A DNA stretch of 64,000 nucleotides from Vibrio qingdaonensis (lineage in GTDB: Bacteria > Pseudomonadota > Gammaproteobacteria > Enterobacterales > Vibrionaceae): NCBI RefSeq assembly GCF_026191675.1, contig NZ_JAKRRY010000021.1, positions 35,276 to 99,275 on the forward strand, written 5' to 3'. A program made the position numbers and the translations under genes. The notes beneath the pieces were generated by a model. That model made no database searches. It was given only the letters and a program-made list of their open reading frames with translations, and was not told the DNA's origin. Positions 17,423-27,470 of this stretch are shown here, one piece after another (position 1 is the stretch's first letter; each line of letters opens with the position of its first letter).

Positions 17423-19795
17423 CTATTTTACAGGCTCAAATGCGACGCCAAGTGGTGAACGCTCTAGCGCAACTTCCAGTACATCATCAATCCATTGCAC
17501 CGGAATGACCTTTAAATCGGCAATAACGTTGTCAGGAATCTCTTCTAGATCACGTTCATTATCCTTAGGAATCAGCACGGTTTTAATACCGCCTCGATGC
17601 GCCGCAAGGAGTTTTTCTTTCAAGCCGCCAATCGGAAGTACTTCGCCACGAAGAGTAATTTCACCCGTCATTGCCACTTCAGCTTTTACCGGATTACCCG
17701 TTAAACTAGACACTAAAGCGGTACACATCGCGATACCCGCACTTGGTCCATCTTTAGGCGTTGCTCCTTCAGGAACGTGCACGTGGATATCACGTTTTTC
17801 ATAAAAATCGGTATTAATACCCAATTTCTCTGCGCGAGCACGTACCACTGTCATTGCAGCCTGAATAGACTCTTGCATGACATCACCCAGCGAACCGGTT
17901 TGGGTCAACTTGCCTTTACCTACCATTGACTCGGTTTCAATCGTAAGTAGATCGCCACCAACCTCTGTCCAAGCAAGACCGGTTACCTGACCAATACGAT
18001 TGCTGTCGTCAGCTTTACCAAAGTCGCAACGTTGTACACCAAGGAACTCTTTCAAGTTATCTTGATTAACGACCACTTTCTTCAGTTCAGTGTTGAGCAA
18101 AATGTTCTTCACCGCTTTACGACAGATCTTTGAAATCTCGCGCTCTAGGCTACGAACACCTGCTTCACGGGTATAATAACGAATAATGCCAATAATCGCT
18201 GAATCTTCAATCTCGATTTCGTGTGGCTTCAAGCCATTACGTTGCACCTGCTTATCCACCAAATGACGACGAGCAATATTGAGCTTTTCATCTTCGGTGT
18301 AGCCAGACAAACGAATCACTTCCATACGGTCAAGCAAAGGACCCGGAATATTCATTGAGTTAGACGTCGCTACAAACATCACATCAGACAGATCGTAGTC
18401 CACTTCTAGATAGTGATCGTTAAAGGCGTTGTTTTGTTCTGGGTCGAGGACTTCAAGCAAAGCTGATGAAGGGTCACCTCTCATGTCAGAGGCCATCTTG
18501 TCGATTTCATCTAACAGGAATAATGGGTTTTTCACGCCCACTTTTGACATTTTCTGAATCAACTTACCCGGCATTGAGCCAATATACGTTCGTCTGTGAC
18601 CGCGTATCTCAGCTTCATCTCGAACCCCACCTAATGCCATACGTGTATACTTACGGCCTGTAGCTGACGCAATAGAGCGCCCTAGCGATGTTTTACCAAC
18701 GCCTGGAGGACCAACAAGACAAAGGATTGGACCTTTAAGCTTGTTGATACGGTTTTGCACCGCAAGATACTCAAGAATGCGCTCTTTAACACGTTCTAAA
18801 CCATAGTGGTCTTCGTTAAGCGTTTCCTCAGCTTTCGCCAAGTTCTTTTTCACTTTAGAGCGTTTCGCCCAAGGTACGCCGACCATCCAATCGATATAGC
18901 TGCGAACCACTGTCGCTTCAGCCGACATTGGTGACATCATTTTAAGCTTTTGCAGCTCTTGTTCTGTCTTTTCTTTCGCTTCCTGAGGCATTTTGGATTC
19001 TTCAATCTTTGCCTTCAGCGCTTCAAATTCATCCGGTGCATCGTCTAAATCACCAAGCTCTTTCTGAATCGCTTTCATTTGCTCATTCAGATAGTACTCA
19101 CGTTGTGATTTTTCCATCTGCTTTTTAACTCGGCCGCGAATACGCTTCTCAACTTGCAGTAAGTCTATTTCAGACTCCATCTGCCCCATCAAGAACTCTA
19201 AACGCTCAGACACATCAAGTAACTCTAGTACTTGTTGCTTATCCACTAATTTCAGTGGCATATGCGCAGCAATCGTATCTGCGAGACGTGCAGCCTCATC
19301 AATACCACTCAGTGACGTGAGCACTTCTGGCGGGATCTTTTTGTTTAGCTTAATAAACCCTTCGAACTGATCAATAGCACTACGAACGATGACTTCTTCT
19401 TCGCGTTCTTCAAGCTCTGGGGTAATAAGAAATTCAGCGTCCGCCATGAAGAATTCTTCATCACGGTAATGATTGATTTTTGCTCTTTGCTGACCTTCCA
19501 CTAGAACTTTTACTGTTCCGTCTGGAAGTTTTACTGTTCCGTCTGGAAGTTTTAATAATTGAAGAATCGTGGCAACGGTGCCTGTGGTGAAAAGATCTTC
19601 AATGGTAGGTTCTTCAGTATCTGCTTCTTTTTGAGCGACGAGTAGGACTTGTTTGTCATTATCCATTGCCGCTTCCAAGCAACTAATGGACTTTTCGCGG
19701 CCAACAAACAAAGGAATTACCATGTGTGGGTAGACCACAACGTCGCGCAGAGGCAATACCGGGATTTCGATACGCTCGGAACGTTCCAAGTTCAT
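17423..19795 (-). CDS. lon: ATP-dependent protease Lon
   Basis: A 790-aa LonA protease that degrades misfolded and regulatory proteins. Domains in order: the N-terminal substrate-binding domain (residues 1-~310), the AAA+ module with Walker A GPPGVGKTSLG and LFLLDEIDKM, and the protease domain with the Ser-Lys dyad in PKDGPSAGIAMCTAL and GGLKEKLLAAHRGG. It is slightly longer than E. coli Lon (784 aa) because residues 83-96 carry the heptapeptide LPDGTVK twice. Outside that duplication the sequence is conserved and intact. A sigma-32-like promoter lies upstream. Confidence 0.97.
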   Translation of the reverse strand: MNLERSERIEIPVLPLRDVVVYPHMVIPLFVGREKSISCLEAAMDNDKQVLLVAQKEADTEEPTIEDLFTTGTVATILQLLKLPDGTVKLPDGTVKVLVEGQQRAKINHYRDEEFFMADAEFLITPELEEREEEVIVRSAIDQFEGFIKLNKKIPPEVLTSLSGIDEAARLADTIAAHMPLKLVDKQQVLELLDVSERLEFLMGQMESEIDLLQVEKRIRGRVKKQMEKSQREYYLNEQMKAIQKELGDLDDAPDEFEALKAKIEESKMPQEAKEKTEQELQKLKMMSPMSAEATVVRSYIDWMVGVPWAKRSKVKKNLAKAEETLNEDHYGLERVKERILEYLAVQNRINKLKGPILCLVGPPGVGKTSLGRSIASATGRKYTRMALGGVRDEAEIRGHRRTYIGSMPGKLIQKMSKVGVKNPLFLLDEIDKMASDMRGDPSSALLEVLDPEQNNAFNDHYLEVDYDLSDVMFVATSNSMNIPGPLLDRMEVIRLSGYTEDEKLNIARRHLVDKQVQRNGLKPHEIEIEDSAIIGIIRYYTREAGVRSLEREISKICRKAVKNILLNTELKKVVVNQDNLKEFLGVQRCDFGKADDSNRIGQVTGLAWTEVGGDLLTIETESMVGKGKLTQTGSLGDVMQESIQAAMTVVRARAEKLGINTDFYEKRDIHVHVPEGATPKDGPSAGIAMCTALVSSLTGNPVKAEVAMTGEITLRGEVLPIGGLKEKLLAAHRGGIKTVLIPKDNERDLEEIPDNVIADLKVIPVQWIDDVLEVALERSPLGVAFEPVK
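19508..19549. repeat. Perfect 21-bp tandem duplication inside lon
   Basis: Two identical 21-bp units (19508-19528 and 19529-19549) plus five bases of a third encode LPDGTVK twice, at residues 83-89 and 90-96 of Lon. E. coli Lon has the heptapeptide once at the same place. The frame is kept. Confidence 0.95.
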
Positions 19796-19830
19796 ATTAT
19801 TCTCTCTTCCGCTTAGTATTATTTTCTGTA

Positions 19831-19856
19831 TATGGGGGCGTATTCGTTGGATTCAA
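19831..19856 (-). promoter_or_regulatory. Candidate sigma-32 heat-shock promoter of lon
   Basis: On the minus strand TTGAAT (19856-19851) and CCCCCATA (19838-19831) are separated by 12 bases, close to the sigma-32 consensus CTTGAAA-N11-16-CCCCATnT. It lies about 36 bp before the lon start. lon is a classic heat-shock gene, which supports the reading. Confidence 0.6.
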
Positions 19857-19867
19857 TAAAAGAATAA

Positions 19868-19898
19868 AAAAAAGGAGGTATCCAATACCTCCTTTTTT
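19868..19898. terminator. Bidirectional terminator between clpX and lon
   Basis: Stem GGAGGTAT / ATACCTCC with a 3-nt loop, flanked by an A-run and a T-run. It can end the clpX transcript and isolate lon. Confidence 0.9.
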
Positions 19899-19912
19899 AT
19901 CACTCTTGCAAA

Positions 19913-21193
19913 TTAGTCTGCACTTGCGACCTGATTATCATTATTGCTGTAAATAAGCAGTGGTTCTGATTCACCGTTTATTACACTTTCATCAATAACA
20001 ACTTTGCTCACACCTGTAGCAGATGGCAGCTCATACATCGTCTCTAAAAGGACACCTTCTAAGATTGAACGTAGACCACGAGCACCGGTTTTACGTTCCA
20101 TTGCTTTTTTCGCAATTGCACGTAAAGCATCTTCACGGAATTCAAGCTCTGCACCTTCAAGGTCAAACAACGCACCGTACTGTTTCGTTAGGGCATTCTT
20201 TGGTTCATTCAATATTTGAATCAACGCTTCTTCATCAAGCTCCGTCAATGTCGTTGTAACGGGTAGACGACCAATAAATTCCGGAATAAGACCGTACTTC
20301 ACCAAATCTTCAGGTTCTACCTGCTTGAACAACTCACCGGCTGTCTTAGTTTCATCTTTAGAGCGTACTTCAGCGCCAAAGCCAATACCTGCGCCTGTCG
20401 CAACACGCTGATCGATAACTTTATCAAGACCTGCAAACGCACCACCACAAATAAACAGAATCTTCGATGTGTCTACTTGTAGAAATTCTTGTTGAGGGTG
20501 CTTACGACCACCTTGTGGTGGAACGGAAGCGATCGTGCCTTCAACGAGTTTGAGTAGTGCTTGCTGAACACCCTCACCAGATACATCACGGGTGATCGAT
20601 GGGTTTTCCGCTTTACGCGAGATTTTATCAATCTCATCGATATAAACGATGCCGCGCTCAGCTTTGGCTACGTCGTAGTCACACTTTTGAAGAAGTTTTT
20701 GAATAATATTCTCAACATCCTCACCCACATAACCCGCTTCGGTCAATGTGGTGGCATCAGCCATCGTAAATGGTACGTCTAGGAAACGAGCAAGCGTTTC
20801 AGCAAGTAGCGTTTTACCACTACCCGTTGGACCGATAAGTAGAATGTTACTCTTACCCAGTTCAACACCATCAGCTGTTGTATCACCATTGCGAAGACGC
20901 TTATAGTGATTGTATACCGCAACTGAAAGCACTTTTTTTGCGTAGTCTTGACCGATTACATAATCATCGAGGTGCGCGCGAATATCTTTTGGCGTTGGCA
21001 ACGCTTCGGATTCTTTTTTCGGGAGCACATCTTTAATTTCTTCACGAATGATGTCGTTGCATAAATCAACGCATTCGTCGCAGACGTAAACAGAAGGGCC
21101 CGCAATTAGCTTGCGAACTTCGTGCTGACTTTTGCCACAGAAAGAGCAGTACAGCAGTTTACCACTACCACTCTCTTTGCTTTTATCTGTCAT
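19913..21193 (-). CDS. clpX: ATP-dependent Clp protease ATPase subunit ClpX
   Basis: A 426-aa AAA+ unfoldase that feeds substrates to ClpP. The N-terminal zinc-binding domain ([17 protein letters not shown] and VCDECVDLC) is followed by Walker [12 protein letters not shown], the pore loop region GYVGEDVE, Walker [10 protein letters not shown], the ClpP-docking IGF loop ([10 protein letters not shown]) and the sensor region [11 protein letters not shown]. All elements are intact. It follows clpP by 123 bp, with a long palindrome between them. Confidence 0.98.
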   Translation of the reverse strand: MTDKSKESGSGKLLYCSFCGKSQHEVRKLIAGPSVYVCDECVDLCNDIIREEIKDVLPKKESEALPTPKDIRAHLDDYVIGQDYAKKVLSVAVYNHYKRLRNGDTTADGVELGKSNILLIGPTGSGKTLLAETLARFLDVPFTMADATTLTEAGYVGEDVENIIQKLLQKCDYDVAKAERGIVYIDEIDKISRKAENPSITRDVSGEGVQQALLKLVEGTIASVPPQGGRKHPQQEFLQVDTSKILFICGGAFAGLDKVIDQRVATGAGIGFGAEVRSKDETKTAGELFKQVEPEDLVKYGLIPEFIGRLPVTTTLTELDEEALIQILNEPKNALTKQYGALFDLEGAELEFREDALRAIAKKAMERKTGARGLRSILEGVLLETMYELPSATGVSKVVIDESVINGESEPLLIYSNNDNQVASAD

Positions 21194-21242
21194 TCGCTAA
21201 CCTCTTAGCCTGTACTTTCTATGATTTGAGTGTATATCAATT

Positions 21243-21294
21243 TAGACCAAAATGCGCCCGAGAATTAATCATTCTAGGCGAACAATTTGGTCTA
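21243..21294. repeat. Long interrupted palindrome between clpP and clpX
   Basis: TAGACCAAA (21243-21251) pairs with TTTGGTCTA (21286-21294). Inside it CGCC pairs with GGCG and AGAAT with ATTCT, giving a segmented hairpin about 52 nt long. There is no T-run, so it may modulate clpX expression or mRNA processing. Confidence 0.7.
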
Positions 21295-21316
21295 TTTACA
21301 ATCAAACCGTTATGGA

Positions 21317-21940
21317 TCAACCTCGTTGGGTCAATACCTCATCAATAATGCCGTATTCAGCCGCTTGTGCCGCTGACATGAAATTATCGCGATCCGTATC
21401 TTTTTCAATCACTTCTAGTGGCTGACCCGAGTGCTCAGCGAGTAACTTGTTCAGCTTCTCTTTAATTGTCAGGATTTCTTGTGCGTGGATCTGAATATCC
21501 GACGCTTGCCCTTGGAAACCACCAAGTGGCTGGTGAATCATGACGCGAGAATTTGGCAGAGCAAAACGCTTACCTGGTGCACCACCCGCCAATAGGAATG
21601 CCCCCATTGAACAAGCTTGACCAGTACATAACGTACTTACATTCGGTTTAATGAATTGCATCGTGTCGTAAATCGACATACCCGCGGTCACACTGCCACC
21701 TGGTGAATTGATGTATAGGAAGATGTCTTTGTCAGGATTTTCTGATTCTAAGAAAAGCAGTTGGGCAACCACAAGGTTTGCCATGTTGTCTTCCACTTGA
21801 CCCGTCAAGAAAATGATTCGTTCTTTTAGTAATCGCGAGAAAATATCATAAGAGCGTTCACCACGGGAAGTTTGCTCAACAACCATAGGTACTAGCGCGT
21901 TCATAATTGGCGACATTGCATTTTTTTCTTGGTAGCTCAT
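21317..21940 (-). CDS. clpP: ATP-dependent Clp protease proteolytic subunit ClpP
   Basis: A 207-aa serine peptidase that forms the double-heptamer chamber working with ClpX or ClpA. The triad is visible: Ser111 in [14 protein letters not shown], His136 in [11 protein letters not shown] and an aspartate in [14 protein letters not shown]. Length matches E. coli ClpP, including the short N-terminal propeptide ([15 protein letters not shown]). It lies between tig and clpX, the standard order. Confidence 0.98.
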   Translation of the reverse strand: MSYQEKNAMSPIMNALVPMVVEQTSRGERSYDIFSRLLKERIIFLTGQVEDNMANLVVAQLLFLESENPDKDIFLYINSPGGSVTAGMSIYDTMQFIKPNVSTLCTGQACSMGAFLLAGGAPGKRFALPNSRVMIHQPLGGFQGQASDIQIHAQEILTIKEKLNKLLAEHSGQPLEVIEKDTDRDNFMSAAQAAEYGIIDEVLTQRG

Positions 21941-21960
21941 ATTCTTATGTCCCTAAAATA

Positions 21961-21994
21961 AATGGCCCGGATGATAAACATCATACGGACCATT
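21961..21994 (-). terminator. Stem-loop between tig and clpP
   Basis: A 15-bp stem with two mismatches (AATGG-CCG-ATGAT paired with ATCAT-CGG-CCATT) and an AAAC loop lies 49 bp after the tig stop. In the minus direction it is followed by a TTATTTTA run, so it may end or attenuate the tig transcript. Confidence 0.65.
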
Positions 21995-22042
21995 GTTAGC
22001 AGAGAAGTCGACTCTAAGTCAACCTTCTATACAAGATATTGC

Positions 22043-23347
22043 TTATTGAGCTGGTTGCTGATTCATTAGCTCGTTGAAGCTAACTTCTTTATCAGAAACT
22101 TGTGCTTTAGCAAGAATCGCATCAATCGCTTGCTCTTCTAGTGCAACGTTGCGCATGTTGTTCATCATTTGCTCGTTTTGCTCGTAGTAAGCGATAACTT
22201 CTGTTGGATCTTCGTATGCTGTTGCCATTTCAGCGATAAGTGCTTTCACTTTCTCGTCGCTTGCTTCTAGCTTCTCAGACTTGATTACTTCACCAAGAAG
22301 AAGACCAACCACTACGCGGCGCTTAGCTTGCTCTTCGAACAATTCACGTGGAAGTTGCTCAGCTGCTTCAGGGTTGCCACCGAAACGCTGTGCCGCTTGC
22401 TGACGTAGACCAACAATTTCTTGGTCGATAAGTGCAGAAGGAACGTCCATTTCGTTCTCTTTTACTAGACCATCAAGTGCTTGCTCTTTGATACGGTTTT
22501 TGATCGCTTGCTTAAGCTCACGTTCCATGTTTTTGCGAACTTCAGCTTTAAGTGCTTCAACACCACCTTCCGCTACACCGAACTTAGATACGAACTCGTC
22601 AGTTAGCTCAGGAAGCTCACGCGCTTCAACTTTGCTTACTTTAATTGCGAATTTCGCCGCTTTACCTTTTAGGTTTTCAGCGTGGTAATCTTCTGGGAAG
22701 TTTACGTCGATTTCAAATTCCATGCCGGCAGTCTTGCCTTTAACACCGTCTTCAAAACCAGGGATCATGCGACCAGCGCCCATCTCTAGTGGGAAGTTCT
22801 CAGCTTTACCGCCTTCGAATTCTTCGCCATCGATAGAACCAACGAAATCGATAGTTACGCGCTTACCGTCTTCTGCAGCTTCTTCAACTTCAGCCCACGT
22901 AGCTTGTTGCTTACGTAGCGTGTCGATCATTTCTTCAACGTCAGAGTCGTTAACTTCAGTTGCTGGCTTTTCAACAACGATGTTTTCTAGGCCCGCTAGT
23001 TCAACTTCTGGGTAAACTTCAAACGTTGCAGCAAAAACAAGGTCTTGACCCGCTTCGTTTGAAACAGGAGCGAACGTAGGTGCGCCTGCTGGGTTGATTT
23101 TTTCAGAAACGATTGCTTCGATAAAGTGGCGTTGCATTACTTCGCCCATTACGTCTTGACGTACTGCTTGACCGTACATTTGCGCAACCATTTTCATCGG
23201 CACTTTGCCTTTACGGAAGCCATCAAAACGACGGTTTTTCGCGATGTTGCGTAGTTCAGCTGTCACTGCATCTTCGATGTTTGCAGCAGGAACAGTAATG
23301 TTTAGACGGCGCTCTAGGCCCTCTAGAGTTTCAACAGTAACTTGCAT
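22043..23347 (-). CDS. tig: Trigger factor, ribosome-bound chaperone
   Basis: A 434-aa chaperone and prolyl isomerase that meets nascent chains at the ribosome exit. The ribosome-docking motif GFRKGKVP is near residue 43, followed by the FKBP-type domain ([17 protein letters not shown] to GFEDGVKGK) and a helical C-terminal arm domain. Length equals the family norm (about 432). It heads the tig-clpP-clpX-lon-hupB-ppiD series, whose genes are each separated by hairpins. Confidence 0.98.
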   Translation of the reverse strand: MQVTVETLEGLERRLNITVPAANIEDAVTAELRNIAKNRRFDGFRKGKVPMKMVAQMYGQAVRQDVMGEVMQRHFIEAIVSEKINPAGAPTFAPVSNEAGQDLVFAATFEVYPEVELAGLENIVVEKPATEVNDSDVEEMIDTLRKQQATWAEVEEAAEDGKRVTIDFVGSIDGEEFEGGKAENFPLEMGAGRMIPGFEDGVKGKTAGMEFEIDVNFPEDYHAENLKGKAAKFAIKVSKVEARELPELTDEFVSKFGVAEGGVEALKAEVRKNMERELKQAIKNRIKEQALDGLVKENEMDVPSALIDQEIVGLRQQAAQRFGGNPEAAEQLPRELFEEQAKRRVVVGLLLGEVIKSEKLEASDEKVKALIAEMATAYEDPTEVIAYYEQNEQMMNNMRNVALEEQAIDAILAKAQVSDKEVSFNELMNQQPAQ

Positions 23348-23884
23348 TCTATAAACCTCAGTTTGGCTCAGCGTTAGCCGAGCATATGAGCATCCATATC
23401 AAGTAAACGATATGACTATCAACTTAAACGATACTTCAGCTTCATCCTTGTTAGTGCACTAATGCACCTTCTAAATGGGTATCGATAATCATCAAACATG
23501 TTTCATGACTACCGGACTAATAAGTGACGTCTTCTTTTATGAAGGGTTACTTCGAAGGCATCTCCAATTAGTCTCAGGACAAAATTTCAGACGCGACATT
23601 CTAGCGATCTCAATCTATGGTGTCGAGTCGAACTCCAATCAATCGGTGGTTTTGTCACTAATTACTCAACGAAACGAACAAACCAAAGAGTTTCCTCTCG
23701 GTTCCAACCAGAAATGGGGACAATATTGCCATTTTCAAGAAAATAAACGTTTTTTTTTGTTAAACCTTTAAAAACGCGAACTAAGTCCCCTTTCCTAGCT
23801 TGCCACCTCTCAGTTCATATAACTTTTTCGCCACATATTCATCAAATTCGTTAACCTATGCACAAGCGATATGACGGAGGTACT
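23348..23884. other. 537-bp divergent gap between tig and dctB
   Basis: This gap holds the tig promoter (minus) and the dctB leader (plus). A 98-codon plus-strand frame at 23475-23771 is present but has no ribosome site, no recognisable domain and ordinary base use, so I do not call it. I see no RNA gene or strong hairpin. Confidence 0.5.
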
Positions 23885-25678
23885 ATGCGATTAAAACAGA
23901 TATTATTCGGCCTAACCGTCCTGTTTATTGTCCTTTCTACCCTAGGAGGAAAATGGTACTGGCAACACAACTTTGCGTTACTTAAAGAGCAACATGAAAG
24001 TTGGCTCAACCGATTTGTTGAAAATATCGACAGCAAACTCGATAAATATCGTCATATCCCGCAACTGTTATCGCAAGACAAAGAGTTAGTCGATGCCCTA
24101 CTCACCCCAAACAACAGTGCTCAGCTTGAAATCACTAACCGTTATTTATCGCAAGCCAATCATGTTGTCCAAGCATCTGACACCTATCTCATCGACAAGT
24201 TCGGTAATACCATTGCGTCGAGTAACTGGCGCCTCAAGCACTCTTTTATTGGTAAAAATTTCGCTTTCAGACCTTACTTTCAACAAGCTATAAGGGGTAA
24301 ACAGAGCACTTACTTTGCCTTGGGCTCAACTTCTGGACAACGTGGTTACTATTATTCTTATCCCGTGACCTACGCCGCCGAACATATTGGCGTTGTGGTG
24401 GTTAAGATGGATCTCTCCACGATTGAGCGAAATTGGCAAAGTGATACCAGTATCTATGTCGCGACCGATAATAATCATGTGGTTTTCATGTCAAGCCAAA
24501 CGGAATGGCTGTTCCACAGCTTAGCTCCGTTGTCTGCCGGTACGTTGAATAACATCAAACGCTCAAGACAGTATCTCTCTACGTCTATTCCCGATCTCGG
24601 TTTTAAGGGGTTGTTGACGGCAGACTCGAGCATTATTACCAAACCAAACAATACTCTGTTTACTCAGAGTTACTTAATGAGCCAACGAGATTCCGGCGTA
24701 CCCAATCTCACCTTGAGGGTACTCACGCCACTTTCTACGCTTTACATCGATATATTCGCGTTTGTATTTATCCTGTTTCTGTTATTTATCACCGCTTATT
24801 TGATTATGGTAGTGATTGCTACACGCCAATCTAAACATCGACAAATCGCGCGCCTTCAAGCAGAAGCAAAGCAAAAGCTGGAATTTCTAGTGATGGAAAG
24901 AACCTCGGAATTACATGTCGAAATAGATGAACGAGTCAAAACTGAAAAAGCGCTCCGGAAAACACAAGACGAACTGATACAAGCTGCAAAGCTGGCGGTA
25001 CTTGGACAAATGTCGGCGAGCATTAGTCATGAGTTGAATAACCCGCTCGCAGCCATTCGAAGCTTCGCTGAAAATGGTCAGCGGTTTATACAAAAACAAA
25101 AAATTGACCGCGCGGAAGATAACCTAGCCCGAATTGTTGCGTTAACGGAGCGTATGGCAAAGATAAGCCAACAACTTAAATCCTTTGCCAAGCGTAGTGA
25201 CGCCGATGAACTGTGTGAAGTCAGCCTAACACCCATTATTTTTTCCACGCTTGAGCTAATTCAACCACAATTAAAAACGAGCCAAGTTGTCCTTAATTAC
25301 ACCGCCACAGAAGATGAAATTCTGGTGTGGGTCAATCCGATTCAAGTTGAGCAAGTGCTGATCAATTTAATTACCAATGCCATTCAAGCAATGGCATTGC
25401 ATGAGGTAAAGCAGCTCGAAATTTCTATTCAAACACATACCCTGAGCGTCGATATCCATATCGATGATTCAGGACCCGGATTAGACGATCATGCCCTTAG
25501 TGAACTATTTGAGCCCTTCTATACAACGAAGGATAACGGACTAGGGCTGGGGCTTTCGATCTCCCAACAGATTATCCACAACCTCAATGGGAAAATATCC
25601 GTGACCCGCTCTCCTCTTGGTGGTGCGCGTTTTACCGTTTCCCTTCCCACCCGTCATGCCACGATAATTAAGGAATAA
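23885..25678 (+). CDS. dctB: C4-dicarboxylate sensor histidine kinase DctB
   Basis: About 597 aa. A membrane helix near the start (ILFGLTVLFIVLSTLGG) is followed by a periplasmic PDC/double-Cache-type sensor (ANHVVQASDTYLIDKFGNT, ASSNWRLKHSFIGKNFAFRP), a second helix (FVFILFLLFITAYLIMVV), a coiled linker, the HisKA box ASISHELNNPLAAIRS (His near 382) and ATPase boxes NAIQAM, DDSGPGL and LGLGLSI. ATG 23885 is preceded directly by GGAGG; the frame itself could start at 23858. It is followed three bases later by dctD, its partner. Together they sense external dicarboxylates and activate dctPQM. Confidence 0.92.
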   Translation: MRLKQILFGLTVLFIVLSTLGGKWYWQHNFALLKEQHESWLNRFVENIDSKLDKYRHIPQLLSQDKELVDALLTPNNSAQLEITNRYLSQANHVVQASDTYLIDKFGNTIASSNWRLKHSFIGKNFAFRPYFQQAIRGKQSTYFALGSTSGQRGYYYSYPVTYAAEHIGVVVVKMDLSTIERNWQSDTSIYVATDNNHVVFMSSQTEWLFHSLAPLSAGTLNNIKRSRQYLSTSIPDLGFKGLLTADSSIITKPNNTLFTQSYLMSQRDSGVPNLTLRVLTPLSTLYIDIFAFVFILFLLFITAYLIMVVIATRQSKHRQIARLQAEAKQKLEFLVMERTSELHVEIDERVKTEKALRKTQDELIQAAKLAVLGQMSASISHELNNPLAAIRSFAENGQRFIQKQKIDRAEDNLARIVALTERMAKISQQLKSFAKRSDADELCEVSLTPIIFSTLELIQPQLKTSQVVLNYTATEDEILVWVNPIQVEQVLINLITNAIQAMALHEVKQLEISIQTHTLSVDIHIDDSGPGLDDHALSELFEPFYTTKDNGLGLGLSISQQIIHNLNGKISVTRSPLGGARFTVSLPTRHATIIKE

Positions 25679-25681
25679 TCT

Positions 25682-27022
25682 ATGAGCCATGTGTTTTTTA
25701 TCGACGATGAAACCGATATCCGCATCGCTTTGCAGCAAAGCTTTGAATTGGCTGATATCAATGCGCAGTGTTTTTCTTCAGTTGAAGATGCGCTGCTAGC
25801 ACTTCAAGATCAGCCCCCTCCGCTGGCAATTATTTCCGATATTCGTCTGCCCGGCTTATCCGGCATGGATTTGCTCAGAACCATAACTCACCAACATCAT
25901 GCTATTCCGGTTATTTTAATCACAGGCCACGGCGATATCTCCATGGCGGTGCAGGCAATCCAAGAGGGTGCCTATGACTTTATTGAAAAGCCATTCTCTG
26001 CCGATAGGCTTATTGAAACTACGTTGCGTGCCATTGAGAAACAGCAGTTGACTCTAGAAAATGAACGCTTAAAGCAGTCACTAAAAGTCAGTCAAACCCT
26101 AGGGCCAAGAATTATTGGTGACACGAATATTATTCAAGAATTAAGGCACACCATTACTGCCGTGGCCGACACCAGCGCAGACATTTTGTTGTTTGGCGAA
26201 ACCGGAACGGGTAAAGAACTGGTCGCTCGCTCTTTACATGAACAAAGCGCACGACGCGATGCAAATTTTGTCGCCGTCAACTGTGGCGCGGTACCTGAAA
26301 ACCTAATAGAAAGTGAACTATACGGCCATGAAAAAGGCGCATTCACAGGTGCTGATTCTGCACGCATTGGGAAGTTCGAACACGCTCAAGGAGGCACGCT
26401 GTTTCTTGATGAGATTGAGTCAATGCCAATACAAGCACAAATCCGTCTTCTCAGAGTATTACAGGAGAGAGTGATAGAACGTGTCGGCTCCAACAATTTA
26501 GTGCCGCTAGACATCCGAGTCATCGCCGCCACTAAGGTGGACCTCAAAAAAGCCGCTGCTCAAGGTACCTTTCGTGAAGACCTCTACTACCGGCTGAATG
26601 TCGTCACGCTACAACTCCCACCATTGAGGCAGCGTAAGGAAGACATACCTGCGCTATTTCATCACTTCTTGTTGGTTGCCGCCGCTCGCTATGGCAAAGC
26701 TTCCAACGCTCTGCCTGCCACCGATCTACAAGCATTGATGAGTCAAGACTGGCCAGGAAATGTGAGAGAACTGCGCAACTGTGCGGAACGGTTTGTACTG
26801 TTAGGAAAGTTAAGTAACTTGGCTGAGCCTAATCAAGAGCCTACCGATTCGCCACTCACCACCCAAGTCGCCGATTTTGAAAAAGCGCTGATTGAACAGG
26901 CGCTAGCAAGCTGTGATGGCAAAATAAACGACACCATGAACGTACTGCAGACCGCTCGAAAAACGCTTTACGACAAAATGCAAAAATATGGGCTAGATAA
27001 AAACGACTACAAAAATGAATAG
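25682..27022 (+). CDS. dctD: C4-dicarboxylate response regulator DctD (sigma-54 activator)
   Basis: A 446-aa NtrC-class activator. The receiver domain has the acidic pair FIDDETD and phosphorylation site Asp53 (IISDIRLPG). The AAA+ domain has Walker A GETGTGKE, the sigma-54 contact loop GAFTGAD and LFLDEIESM. The C-terminal Fis-type helix-turn-helix is at [20 protein letters not shown]. The start is three bases after the dctB stop. A perfectly spaced -24/-12 promoter before dctP gives it a clear target. Confidence 0.94.
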   Translation: MSHVFFIDDETDIRIALQQSFELADINAQCFSSVEDALLALQDQPPPLAIISDIRLPGLSGMDLLRTITHQHHAIPVILITGHGDISMAVQAIQEGAYDFIEKPFSADRLIETTLRAIEKQQLTLENERLKQSLKVSQTLGPRIIGDTNIIQELRHTITAVADTSADILLFGETGTGKELVARSLHEQSARRDANFVAVNCGAVPENLIESELYGHEKGAFTGADSARIGKFEHAQGGTLFLDEIESMPIQAQIRLLRVLQERVIERVGSNNLVPLDIRVIAATKVDLKKAAAQGTFREDLYYRLNVVTLQLPPLRQRKEDIPALFHHFLLVAAARYGKASNALPATDLQALMSQDWPGNVRELRNCAERFVLLGKLSNLAEPNQEPTDSPLTTQVADFEKALIEQALASCDGKINDTMNVLQTARKTLYDKMQKYGLDKNDYKNE

Positions 27023-27164
27023 GCGGACGTGCACATCAATAGCTACCTTTCTCTCCCTTTATTGCTAAGCAACATAATAGTGACGAAAATAAGCTCGAAA
27101 TCTATTTATCGACTTCTATACTGAAAATAACAGCAACAATTTATTAACAAAAGAGAGGTCGCGC

Positions 27165-27347
27165 ATGGGTGAAAAAACCACGGTTCCCGCCATTACCGAG
27201 ACCATTGAAATTGATGGCGTCTATTATGTCGAGCAACGAGAATACACTGACCGACGAACTCAGCGTAACCAACGCGTATTTTATGAGCGTCGTTCGCAAC
27301 CCGATCCACGCACCGCGCATATCAAACACATTGACGAGGAAGTGTAA
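27165..27347 (+). CDS. Small hydrophilic protein, 60 aa, function unknown
   Basis: The frame MGEKTTVPAITETIEIDGVY is preceded by an AGAGAGGT ribosome site at good distance. The protein is soluble and highly charged, with an Arg-rich middle (DRRTQRNQRVFYERR) and an acidic end. It lies between dctD and the convergent dctM with 123 bp on the far side. I do not recognise a family. Good ribosome site and a protein-like composition favour a real gene, but an overlapping frame (27169) shares most of the region. Confidence 0.5.
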   Translation: MGEKTTVPAITETIEIDGVYYVEQREYTDRRTQRNQRVFYERRSQPDPRTAHIKHIDEEV

Positions 27348-27470
27348 CCTTCCTCGCCATCTGTTATGTACAGCCAAGCACTGAACAGCGGTGTGTTGAC
27401 CTATTTTACGCAGTCTAGTTGTACTGGTAGTCATCTTGTTTCTGCTTGAGTTCACGCTCAAGTGTGACGC

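Noticed and set aside
17423..19795. Lon duplication as a frameshift or pseudogene
   Set aside because: The insertion is 21 bp, frame is preserved and all catalytic motifs are present.
23475..23771. 98-codon plus-strand frame between tig and dctB
   Set aside because: No ribosome site, no recognisable domain or membrane pattern, and it overlaps the expected tig promoter region.
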